From: Myxococcota bacterium | GTDB lineage: Bacteria; Myxococcota_A; Bradymonadia; Bradymonadales; GCA-2716585 | Assembly: GCA_963169075.1 (NCBI GenBank) | Contig: CAUJGC010000464.1 | Coordinates: 1-35,461, forward strand | Length of the DNA: 35,461 bases | Direction: 5' to 3' | Shown: positions 26,214 to 32,935 of the stretch, piece after piece | Numbering within the stretch: the stretch's first letter is position 1 | Layout of the letters: each line of letters begins with the position of its first letter | Notes under the pieces: model-generated | What the model was told of the DNA's origin: nothing | What the model saw: only the letters and a program-made list of their open reading frames with translations | Databases searched by the model: none | Program-made: the position numbers and the translations under genes

Positions 26214-27056
26214 GTGCGCGGTCGAATTCTTGAGTGGGCCAACGCGATCTTCGGGGAGACCTGGGCGGCGCTGCTCTTCCCGGATCAGCCCGTCCTCTCC
26301 TCCCTGGGAGGCCTCCTCGCGGTGCTGATCGCCATGCTCTGGGGACGCCGCGAGGGCCTGAGCTGGTGGCGCGTCGCGCTGGCAGGCGGCGCGGCGGCGC
26401 TGGTCGGCTCGGGCATGGCCCGCGTCTTCTGGGCCATCACCAGCTACGAGGCGGTCCTCAAGGAGCCCTACCTCCTCATCGACCCCTACCGCGGCGGCGC
26501 CACCAGCTTCGGCGCGCTGGCGGGCGGCGCCCTCGGCGCCGCGCTCGCCGCCTGGCTCCTCAGGCTCCCGCTCTGGCGTCTGGCCGACGTGATGCTCCCG
26601 CCGGGGCTCTTCGGCATCGCCTTCGCCCGGGTGGGCTGCCTCATGCGCGGCTGCGACTACGGCACCCCCTCCGACCTGCCCTGGTCGGTGCGCTACCCCT
26701 ACCGCTCCTCGGTCTGGCTCCACCACTACGGCGAGGACTGGATCGAGCGCAGCGACCGCCTCTCCCTCCCGGTCCACCCCTTCCCCATCTACCTCGCCGT
26801 CTGGTGCGTCGCCGTCTTCCTCCTGGCCTGGCGGCGTCCCCACCTCTTCGGGGACCGACCCGGGCAGCGCGCCCTCGGCACTGGCCTCCTCTGGCTGGCG
26901 GGCCGCTTCCTCCTGGAGCTGCTCCGGCAGCCCGGCAACGCCCCGCAGGTCGTCGGCCCCTTCAACATGGGGCAGGCCCTCGCGCTCCTGGGCATCGTCG
27001 TCTTCGCGCTCCTCTACCTCCGCACCCGCCGCCCCGAGGCGCGCGGCGCCGCCTGA
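26214..27056 (+). CDS. Lgt-like (prolipoprotein diacylglyceryl transferase family) membrane protein
   Basis: The 280-aa product starts at a GTG with GGAG about 6 nt upstream. It is polytopic (about six or seven hydrophobic helices) and shows Lgt-family landmarks: 'ARVGCLMRGCDYGTPSDLPW' (the R-x-G-C/N...G...YG-x-P block), 'VHPFPIYLAV' (the HPxQLYE-like block) and 'GRFLLELLRQPG' (the RFxxExxR block). Canonical Lgt transfers diacylglycerol from phosphatidylglycerol to the lipobox cysteine. Here the HGG block reads 'GGATSFGALAGG', so the usual His appears absent, and the family Gln of HPxQ is changed. It may therefore be a paralogue with altered or specialised activity rather than the housekeeping enzyme. 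It lies 57 nt after the giant gene; the kelch protein in this cluster is a lipoprotein and hence a possible substrate (inference). Confidence 0.72.
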   Translation: MRGRILEWANAIFGETWAALLFPDQPVLSSLGGLLAVLIAMLWGRREGLSWWRVALAGGAAALVGSGMARVFWAITSYEAVLKEPYLLIDPYRGGATSFGALAGGALGAALAAWLLRLPLWRLADVMLPPGLFGIAFARVGCLMRGCDYGTPSDLPWSVRYPYRSSVWLHHYGEDWIERSDRLSLPVHPFPIYLAVWCVAVFLLAWRRPHLFGDRPGQRALGTGLLWLAGRFLLELLRQPGNAPQVVGPFNMGQALALLGIVVFALLYLRTRRPEARGAA

Positions 27057-27077
27057 CGGCGCTGCAAGCTCAAAAAA

Positions 27078-27119
27078 GTAGAAAACCGTGCAAATCCGAT
27101 TGGATTTGCACGGTTTTCT
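27078..27119. terminator. Bidirectional intrinsic terminator
   Basis: A perfect 18-bp inverted repeat, AGAAAACCGTGCAAATCC (80-97) / GATT / GGATTTGCACGGTTTTCT (102-119), is preceded by CAAAAAAGT. It thus offers T-rich tails in both directions (TTTTCT on plus, TTTTCTACTTTTTT on minus). It lies between the convergent ends of the Lgt-like gene and the E/K/P-rich lipoprotein gene and should stop transcription from both sides. Confidence 0.88.
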
Positions 27120-27131
27120 GATGCATCACAC

Positions 27132-27153
27132 GTCAGGGGGCGCCCCCCCCGAC
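27132..27153. repeat. GC palindrome downstream of the E/K/P-rich lipoprotein gene
   Basis: GTC-A-GGGGGCGCCCCCCCC-GAC can fold into a short GC hairpin between the bidirectional terminator and the lipoprotein stop codon. It shares the GGGGGCG/CCCCC core with two other palindromes in the window. Role unknown. Confidence 0.35.
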
Positions 27154-27161
27154 GCTGCGGA

Positions 27162-28520
27162 TCACTGCTCCGCGGTGAAGGTCATCTTCGCGGCCTTGCC
27201 GTTGACGTCGCCGTTGATCTGCCCCTGGAGCTTCTTGGGGTTGATCGCCTTGCCCGTCAGGGTCAGGTTCGTGTTCTTGTTCGAGCCGTTGCCGCTCAGG
27301 GCGCCGCCCTTGAAGCCGCCCGAGAGGCCCGTCACAAACTTCTCGTCGGCGCCGCGGGTGCCCTTCAGGTTGCCCGTGAACTTGTCGCCCTTGATCGAGA
27401 TCATCACCTCACCCTTGATGCCCGTGGTGCCGGTGACGCCGCCCTTGAACACGCCGGAGGGAGTCACCTCCTTCTTCGGCTCGTCCTTCTTCGCGATCTC
27501 GGTCGGGACCTCGCCGCTCAGCGAAGGCGCCACGTCACCGAAGGCCACGGCGTACTCCTTCTCCTTGCCAGCGAACTCGAACTTCACGAACACGCGACCG
27601 ATCGCCGCGTCCACCTTCTCCACCGTCGCGCTGCGGTAGCTGCCGATGTAGGGGATCCACACGCTGTCGCCCTTCTTCACCGAGGGCTTCACCGGCAGGG
27701 CCACGACGTCCTCCTTCTTGGAGACGCTCACGCGACCCGCGAAGCCGACCGTCAGGACCTGCTCGCCGGCCACGTTGACCACCTGGCCGTGGCTGTAGTT
27801 GCTGCCGTTCTTGATCGCGACCGTGGTGCCGGGCTCCATCGCGTTGGAGAGCACGACGAAGGAGTCAGGCTTCAGCTTCTCCTCCTTGGTGCCCAGCCCG
27901 GAGGGGTTGTCCAGGTCCGCGTCGAGGTAGCGGATGACCGGCTCGGTGTCCGTGCCGCCCACCACATAGCCGCGCTTCATCCCCGAGCCGCTCTGCCACC
28001 AGGTCAGGACCACGTCGCCCTTCTTGGCCTTGCCGCCCTTCGGGAGCGGGATGATCATCGAGTTGGGGACCTTCTCGTCCTTGCCGATCTTCTTCAGCGT
28101 GGACTCGATCTCGCCCGGCTCCACCATCTCCGCCGAGTAGAAGATGAAGGTCGTCTTGTCGCCGCCCTTCTCAAAGCCCTTGTCGATCCACTCGCGCGGC
28201 GGCGCCAGCACGAACTCGCCCGCCTTCGCCGTCGTCGCCACCGTCGGGTACTCGAAGGGGATCTTGCCGGGCTCCACCGGGGCAGCCGCCTGCTCCTCCT
28301 CCTTCTTCTCCTCGGCAGGCTCCTCGGCCTTCTCCTCGGCCTTCTCCTCAGCCTTCTCCTCGGGCTCCTCAGCCTTCTCCTCAGGCTCCTCAGCCTTCTC
28401 CTCGGGCTTCTCGGTCTCGGCCGCAGGCTTCTCCTCTTCCTTCTTCTCCTCGGTCTTGCAGCCGATGAAGGCGAAGGTGCACAGCGAAAGAATGATCGAA
28501 ATCAGGATGGAACGCTTCAT
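27162..28520 (-). CDS. Lipoprotein with Glu/Lys/Pro-rich linker and SH3/Tudor-like modules
   Basis: The 452-aa product has a lipoprotein signal ('ISIILSLCTFAFIGCK', lipobox FIGC); the ATG has AGAGGAG about 7 nt upstream. Residues about 22-78 are a charged low-complexity linker of EEKAEEPEEK-type repeats. A folded part follows with two small beta-barrel-like segments resembling SH3/Tudor modules ('PGTTVAIKNGSNYSHGQVVN' and 'KKGDSVWIPYIGSYRSATVE'). The C-terminus is Gly/Lys/Thr-rich, beta-strand-like ('GEVMISIKGDKFTGNLKGT'). The mature protein should be membrane-anchored with the linker spanning periplasm or peptidoglycan. Lys and Glu are encoded almost wholly by AAG/GAG, the normal high-GC codons. 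I do not recognise a specific function. Confidence 0.82.
   Translation of the reverse strand: MKRSILISIILSLCTFAFIGCKTEEKKEEEKPAAETEKPEEKAEEPEEKAEEPEEKAEEKAEEKAEEPAEEKKEEEQAAAPVEPGKIPFEYPTVATTAKAGEFVLAPPREWIDKGFEKGGDKTTFIFYSAEMVEPGEIESTLKKIGKDEKVPNSMIIPLPKGGKAKKGDVVLTWWQSGSGMKRGYVVGGTDTEPVIRYLDADLDNPSGLGTKEEKLKPDSFVVLSNAMEPGTTVAIKNGSNYSHGQVVNVAGEQVLTVGFAGRVSVSKKEDVVALPVKPSVKKGDSVWIPYIGSYRSATVEKVDAAIGRVFVKFEFAGKEKEYAVAFGDVAPSLSGEVPTEIAKKDEPKKEVTPSGVFKGGVTGTTGIKGEVMISIKGDKFTGNLKGTRGADEKFVTGLSGGFKGGALSGNGSNKNTNLTLTGKAINPKKLQGQINGDVNGKAAKMTFTAEQ
28304..28430 (-). repeat. Low-complexity repeat encoding the EEKAEEP linker
   Basis: Recurring CTCCTCGGCCTTCTC / CTCCTCAGCCTTCTC units (plus-strand view) of about 12-21 nt, all in frame, encode the acidic/basic linker of the lipoprotein. 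Near-identical units are prone to copy-number change. Confidence 0.7.
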
Positions 28521-28634
28521 CCAGGGTCTCCTCTTACGTGTCTATGGTGGCTCGGCCACCACCCGGGTTTCGACGTGTGCCGCAGCGCTGAGAGGGCGCA
28601 GGGCGCTTGTCTAGACCGACTAAAACAGCCGCAG

Positions 28635-28664
28635 AACGTAGTCAGGTCGCACAGAATTTGTCAA
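28635..28664 (-). promoter_or_regulatory. Sigma70-like promoter candidate for the E/K/P-rich lipoprotein
   Basis: On the minus strand TTGACA (28664-28659) is followed after 18 nt by TACGTT (28640-28635), about 115 nt upstream of the lipoprotein ATG. The -35 is a perfect consensus match; the -10 keeps TA...T only. Confidence 0.4.
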
Positions 28665-29091
28665 GTGATATCTCGACCATCTGCACCGCGGCGACCCGCT
28701 TAGTACACCAACCCCGCGCGCAACGCCAGCCCTCTTTAGAGAGGACATACGACGCACCGCGCTGGGTCCCTGGCCCCGCTGCGAGCCTCTGCCGCTTGGA
28801 CATCACCCCGGATCAGGAGCGGACACGTTTTTTGTCGCGCGCGCTGAAGACGCCACCCACACCTCACGCGCCCAGGCGGGGCACGCGCAGCAGCCGACGC
28901 GACCTGCGAACGGAGGACCGGACCGGTTGACGTCATACGAATCGAACCTTGCGAAGAGCTGCCGGTGGCGTCTCCAGCGCGCGCCACACGCGCGCCTCGC
29001 TCCTGTTATCGGCCGCTCGCCGCACCGGTTGCGCCGCCCGCCGATCTTTCCCAACATCACCCCGCGCCGACCCCCGCGCCGACGCCCGGCG

Positions 29092-29120
29092 TTGACACCC
29101 CGGACGCGCTGGAGTAGATA
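29092..29120 (+). promoter_or_regulatory. Sigma70-like promoter for the mechanosensitive-channel operon
   Basis: TTGACA (29092-29097), a 17-nt spacer and TAGATA (29115-29120) make a near-consensus housekeeping promoter about 66 nt upstream of the ATG at 29187. It is the best promoter match in the window and fits a transcript covering the four plus-strand genes that follow. Confidence 0.65.
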
Positions 29121-29186
29121 CGTCCCGCGCTCGGGCGGCGCCTGAGGACTGCGCCCCCGCACCACCCTTCCCGCAGGAGCGGCACC

Positions 29187-29795
29187 ATGGCCAACGTCAA
29201 CATGTTCGAGCTGGAGGACTGCCTCAACACCCTCCTCCCGTTCATCGACAAAAACCCCTCCAAGCCCTACGTCAAGGACTACGGTCGCTCCGTGCGCGCC
29301 TCCATCGATCTCCTCAAGGACGCCATCCAGGAGACCGACCAGCACTACCTCGACTGGCGCAACGGCGAGTTCACCTCCCAGACACACCTCAAGAAGCTCC
29401 ACCGCGCCTACAAAGAAGCCCAGCAGCAGCTGGCCCTCGTCGGCGCCCAGGGCTACCCCACACACCCCGTGGACTACCTCGACATGGACGCCATGGAGAG
29501 CGCCGCGCGCGAGATGCTCGCCTTCCTCAAGGCCAACAAGAACCTCGTAGACGGCGCCCAGAGCTTCGTCGAGGCCCTCAACACACACCTCGACAAGAGC
29601 GCGCGCACCCTCAGCGAGAGCGTCCGAGCACGCGAGGACTACTCCCGCTCCGTCTCCCGACGCATCCGCGCCATCGAGCAGGCCGAGGACGTCATCCGCG
29701 TCCTCCGCGTCCACATCCGCGCCGACCTCGGGCACCGACACCCCGAGTATGCAGCCGTCCGCTGGCCCGCTGTCCTCGCCCCAGACCCCCGCTGA
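29187..29795 (+). CDS. Helical protein of unknown function, first gene of the mscS-like operon
   Basis: The 202-aa soluble product has no signal peptide or TM helix and is predicted mostly alpha-helical, with charged heptad-like stretches ('LKKLHRAYKEAQQQLALVGA', 'SVSRRIRAIEQAEDVIRVLR') suggesting a coiled coil or helical bundle. The ATG is well supported: GCAGGAGCG about 8 nt upstream and a strong promoter in front. It lies 40 nt before the MscS-family gene. I do not recognise the family. It could be a cytoplasmic partner or regulator of the channel, but that rests on position only. Confidence 0.75.
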   Translation: MANVNMFELEDCLNTLLPFIDKNPSKPYVKDYGRSVRASIDLLKDAIQETDQHYLDWRNGEFTSQTHLKKLHRAYKEAQQQLALVGAQGYPTHPVDYLDMDAMESAAREMLAFLKANKNLVDGAQSFVEALNTHLDKSARTLSESVRAREDYSRSVSRRIRAIEQAEDVIRVLRVHIRADLGHRHPEYAAVRWPAVLAPDPR

Positions 29796-29835
29796 GCCAC
29801 GCCGGGCCTGGCACCCGGCGACGCCGAGGAAGACC

Positions 29836-31566
29836 ATGCCGCACCCCACCCGCATACGACCCGGCGCCCGCCTCCTCCTGGCGGGCGCCCTGGCTGCCCT
29901 CGCCCTCCTCCTCCCGACGCGACCCGTCAGCGCCGAGCCCTATGTCTCCTGCGCCACGCCGCGTCAGGCGACGATGACCTTCATCAACAACCTCCAGGAG
30001 GATAACCTCTACCCCGAAGCGGCCACCGCCTGCTTCGACTGGGCCGCCACCCCCAGCCTCTCCCCCGCCGACAGGCAGCAGCGCGTCCGACAGCTCCTCG
30101 CCGTCTTCGACGCCCGCGGACACTTCATCCACTACGAGCGCATCCCCGACAGCGCCGACCACCGCGACGCCGAGTCCGGCTGGGAGAAGGTCGCCCTCAT
30201 CCCCGATGACCTCCCCGCCGTCTACCTCACCAAGCAGAGCGGCGTCTGGCTCTTCTCCCAGGAGACCGTCAGCGCCACCCCGCGACTCTACGACGCCACC
30301 TTCCCCCTCGGCCTCGAACGACTCGCCCTGGAGCTGCTCCCCCGCTCCTTCCAGAACCGACTCCTCGGCGTCGCATGGTGGCAGGTCCTCGCCATCGCCC
30401 TCCTCCTCCTCGCCGCCATCTTCCTCGGCAAGCTCGTCGAGATCTTCGCCATACACACCGCCAGACGCCTCATACGGCGCACCAACCTCCTCAACTGGGG
30501 CGAAGACGCCCTCCAGGCCGCCCGCTGGCCCATCACCCTCTCCGTCGCAGGCGGCCTCGTCCTCCCCTTCATCACTGAGCTGGCCCTCCCCGTTCGACTC
30601 GCCTTGATCCTCAACGTCGCCGCCCGCACCGTCGTCACCGGCGCCGTCGTCGTCCTCCTCTTCCGCATGATCGACGCCCTCGCCTCCTACCTGGAGCGAC
30701 GCGCCGCACGCACCGACACCCGCCTCGACGACCAGCTCGTCCCCCTCATCCGCAAGAGCCTCAAGGCCGCCCTCGCCATCATCGCCACCCTCTTCATCCT
30801 CCAGAACCTCGACGTCGATGTCGCCTCACTCCTCGCGGGCCTCGGGCTCGGCGGACTCGCCTTCGCCCTCGCCGCCAAGGACACCCTCGCCAACATGTTC
30901 GGCTCCCTCACCATCTTCCTCGACCGACCCTTCCAGATCGGAGACTGGATCAAGGTCTCCGGCGTCGAGGGCACCGTCGAGGAGGTCGGCTTCCGCTCCA
31001 CACGCATCCGCACCTTCGACAAGGCCCTCGTCACCGTCCCCAACTCCACCATCGCCAACGCCATCATCGACAACATGAGCGAGCGCCCCCTGCGCCGCCT
31101 CAAGATGACCATCGGCCTCACCTACGACGCCACCCCCGAGCAGCTCCAGGCCTACTGCGAGGGCGTCCGCGCCATCCTCCAGGCCAACCCCGGCATCTAC
31201 AAAGACGCCTACGAGGTCCACCTCTACGCCTTCGGACCCCACGCCCTCGAGATCCTCGTCTACACCTTCCTCGACGTCGCCTCCTGGACCGAAGAGCTGC
31301 TCCACCGACACAACATCCTCCTGGAGTGCATCCGCCTCGCGGACGCACTCGGCGTCTCCTTCGCCTTCCCCACCCAGACCCTCCACATCGAGACCCTCCC
31401 CGGCGCCCGCGCCGAGCACCCCCCGCTACCCGACGCCGACGCCCTCCGACGCACCGTCGAGCGCTTCGGACCCGGCGGCGAGCTGGCACGACCCCGCGGC
31501 CTCGGCCTCGTCCCCGGAGGCTTCATGCCCGACGTCGGCTCCCGCCGCGGCGGCGACGACGCCTGA
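29836..31566 (+). CDS. MscS-family mechanosensitive channel with N-terminal periplasmic domain
   Basis: The ATG at 29836 (GAGGA just upstream, then signal peptide 'LLLAGALAALALLLPTRPVS') is preferred over the track start at 29749; the product is 576 aa. A periplasmic domain of about 140 residues follows the signal. Then come several TM helices and the MscS pore helix with its Gly/Ala pattern, 'LAGLGLGGLAFALAAKDTLA' followed by 'NMFGSL'. The beta domain 'DRPFQIGDWIKVSGVEGTVE' and 'VGFRSTRIRTFDKALVTVPN' and the C-terminal alpha/beta vestibule are complete. It is longer than E. coli MscS (286 aa), as in MscK/YnaI-like relatives. Channels of this family release solutes on hypo-osmotic shock. It is part of the operon that continues 8 nt downstream. 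Confidence 0.92.
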   Translation: MPHPTRIRPGARLLLAGALAALALLLPTRPVSAEPYVSCATPRQATMTFINNLQEDNLYPEAATACFDWAATPSLSPADRQQRVRQLLAVFDARGHFIHYERIPDSADHRDAESGWEKVALIPDDLPAVYLTKQSGVWLFSQETVSATPRLYDATFPLGLERLALELLPRSFQNRLLGVAWWQVLAIALLLLAAIFLGKLVEIFAIHTARRLIRRTNLLNWGEDALQAARWPITLSVAGGLVLPFITELALPVRLALILNVAARTVVTGAVVVLLFRMIDALASYLERRAARTDTRLDDQLVPLIRKSLKAALAIIATLFILQNLDVDVASLLAGLGLGGLAFALAAKDTLANMFGSLTIFLDRPFQIGDWIKVSGVEGTVEEVGFRSTRIRTFDKALVTVPNSTIANAIIDNMSERPLRRLKMTIGLTYDATPEQLQAYCEGVRAILQANPGIYKDAYEVHLYAFGPHALEILVYTFLDVASWTEELLHRHNILLECIRLADALGVSFAFPTQTLHIETLPGARAEHPPLPDADALRRTVERFGPGGELARPRGLGLVPGGFMPDVGSRRGGDDA

Positions 31567-31574
31567 CACACCCC

Positions 31575-32582
31575 ATGCGCCCCCACCCCCCTGGACGCCA
31601 CCTCGGCGCGGCCCTCACCCTCACCCTCCTCCTCGCCTTCGCCGCCCCCGCGCACGCCCACCCCCGCTCCGTCGGCGTCTTCCAGGCCCAGCTCACCGAC
31701 GACGGCGCCCGCGTCCTCGTCAAGCTCGACGCCCCCCTCCTCTTCGAGGCCCTCGCCCTCGGCCCCCCCGAGGCCTACACCCCCGCCGCCCTCACCCAGC
31801 CCGAGGCCCGACACCGCGCCCTCGCCTACCTCGCCAAGCACGTCCGCCTGGAGAGCGCGCAGGGCCTCTGCGAGCGCGACGCCATCGACCTCTACCAGCT
31901 CACCCCCTCCGAGGCCTACCTCGACGTCATCATGAGCTTCCACTGCGCACGACCCCGCGCCTTCCTCCGCGTCACCGCCACCCCACTCCTCGACGGCGAA
32001 GGACACCGCCTCAAAGGCACCTTCGCCGCCGGAGAGCACGTCGCCCGACGCAGCCTCCGACAGGCCGACGCCACCTTCACCTTCACCGTGGACGATCCGC
32101 CCCCCCCACCGCCTCCCGACCCGCCCCCACCCCACCTGCCCGGGCCCTGGATCGCCCTCGGCGCCCTCGCGCTCCTCCCGCTCGCCGCCGACGCACCCCG
32201 ACGCCAGCGCCTCCTCGACGCCTCCACCACCCTCGCCTTTGGCCTCGCAGCGGCCCTCAGCGCTCTCGCCGCTGGCGTGGAACCCCACGGGGTGCCCCTG
32301 GGCGTCCTCGGCCTCCCTGGAGCCACCCTGGCCGCCCTGGGCCTCATCCTGGAGCGCCTCCCGACCTCGCCTTGGGCGCAGCGCGCCTGCTGGGGCGGCG
32401 GCGCCCTCTCCGCTGGCCTCCTCACCCCCGCCGCCGCCGGGCCCCTCGTCCCCTGGGCCTGGGCCGCCGCCGCCGCCAGCGTCGCGCTCGCCGCCCTCCT
32501 CACCCCCTCGCCTCCCCCCCCCGCCACGCGGCGCCTCCTCGGCGCCCTCTGCGTCGCCGCAGCACTCGCCGCAGCCCTCTGA
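31575..32582 (+). CDS. Secreted/membrane protein, HupE/UreJ-like layout
   Basis: The track ORF begins inside the mscS-like gene; the ATG at 31575 is preferred because it starts a signal peptide ('LTLTLLLAFAAPAHAHP') and lies 8 nt after the previous stop. The 335-aa product has an extracytoplasmic domain of about 145 residues, a Pro-rich hinge ('PPPPPPPDPPPP'), and about five or six Ala/Leu-rich TM helices to the C-terminus. An 'AHAHP' start, an extracytoplasmic beta domain and a C-terminal membrane domain recall HupE/UreJ-type metal-transport proteins, but the conserved His motifs of that membrane domain are not evident, so this is only a layout resemblance. No clear Shine-Dalgarno sequence is visible; coupling to mscS translation is likely. 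Confidence 0.7.
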   Translation: MRPHPPGRHLGAALTLTLLLAFAAPAHAHPRSVGVFQAQLTDDGARVLVKLDAPLLFEALALGPPEAYTPAALTQPEARHRALAYLAKHVRLESAQGLCERDAIDLYQLTPSEAYLDVIMSFHCARPRAFLRVTATPLLDGEGHRLKGTFAAGEHVARRSLRQADATFTFTVDDPPPPPPPDPPPPHLPGPWIALGALALLPLAADAPRRQRLLDASTTLAFGLAAALSALAAGVEPHGVPLGVLGLPGATLAALGLILERLPTSPWAQRACWGGGALSAGLLTPAAAGPLVPWAWAAAAASVALAALLTPSPPPPATRRLLGALCVAAALAAAL

Positions 32583-32605
32583 ACCCTCAACCCTGGAGCG
32601 CCGAC

Positions 32606-32935
32606 ATGCCCGCCTTCCGACAGATCTCACCCACCCAGCTCCGCGACTGGCTCCAGAGCGACCCCGACGGGATCTTCCTCCTCGACGTCCGCGAACCCCA
32701 CGAGCACGCACGCTGCAAGCTCCCCCAGAGCTACCTCATCCCCCTGGGCGCCGTGCACCACCGCACCCAGGAGATCCCCCGCGACGCCCGCGTCATCTGC
32801 TACTGCCACCACGGCATGCGCTCCGCCCGCGCCTGCGCGCTCCTCGCCGAGCAGGGCTTCACACGCCTCTACAACCTCGACGGCGGGATCGACCGCTGGT
32901 CCGAGGAGATCGATCCCGCCGTGCCACGCTACTGA
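32606..32935 (+). CDS. Single-domain rhodanese-like sulfurtransferase
   Basis: The ATG at 32606 has GGAG about 7 nt upstream and gives the usual 109-aa single-domain length; the longer track ORF is a shadow upstream of it. The family pattern is clear: 'LLDVREPHEHARCKLP' (DVREPxE strand/loop), 'CYCHHGMRSARACALL' with the active-site loop Cys of C-x-x-G-x-R-S, and 'LYNLDGGIDRWSEEID' (the L-x-G-G-I/x-x-W terminal motif). The cysteine would carry a persulfide during sulfur transfer in the cytoplasm. It is the last gene of the mscS operon, 23 nt after the previous stop. Its last seven bases overlap the convergent FG-GAP lipoprotein gene. Confidence 0.93.
   Translation: MPAFRQISPTQLRDWLQSDPDGIFLLDVREPHEHARCKLPQSYLIPLGAVHHRTQEIPRDARVICYCHHGMRSARACALLAEQGFTRLYNLDGGIDRWSEEIDPAVPRY

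Larger units (their letters stand above)
28521..29186. other. Gene-free divergent regulatory region
   Basis: About 670 nt separate the divergent lipoprotein (-) and helical unknown (+) genes. ORF-track entries here have no Shine-Dalgarno sequence, no protein-like composition and overlap each other, so none is called. The stretch holds a 6-bp hairpin, GGTGGC-TCG-GCCACC (28546-28560), in the lipoprotein gene leader, one promoter candidate in each direction, and otherwise nothing recognised. No tRNA or small-RNA fold was convincing. Confidence 0.6.

Noticed and set aside
27789-28703. 304-aa plus ORF with a poly-Leu stretch
   Set aside because: The Leu run is the antisense reading of the GAG/AAG linker repeat, not a membrane protein.
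28926-28956. TTGACG promoter-like box upstream of the 202-aa gene
   Set aside because: No acceptable -10 at 16-18 nt; the TTGACA-N17-TAGATA at 29092-29120 is much better.
28926-28960. tRNA-like GGTTCGATTC on the minus strand
   Set aside because: The flanking bases do not form a T-stem and no acceptor, anticodon arm or CCA end can be folded.
28803-29855. 350-aa minus ORF across the regulatory region and the 202-aa gene
   Set aside because: Overlaps a gene with a good promoter and Shine-Dalgarno sequence; composition is a Val/Gly/Glu/Leu shadow.
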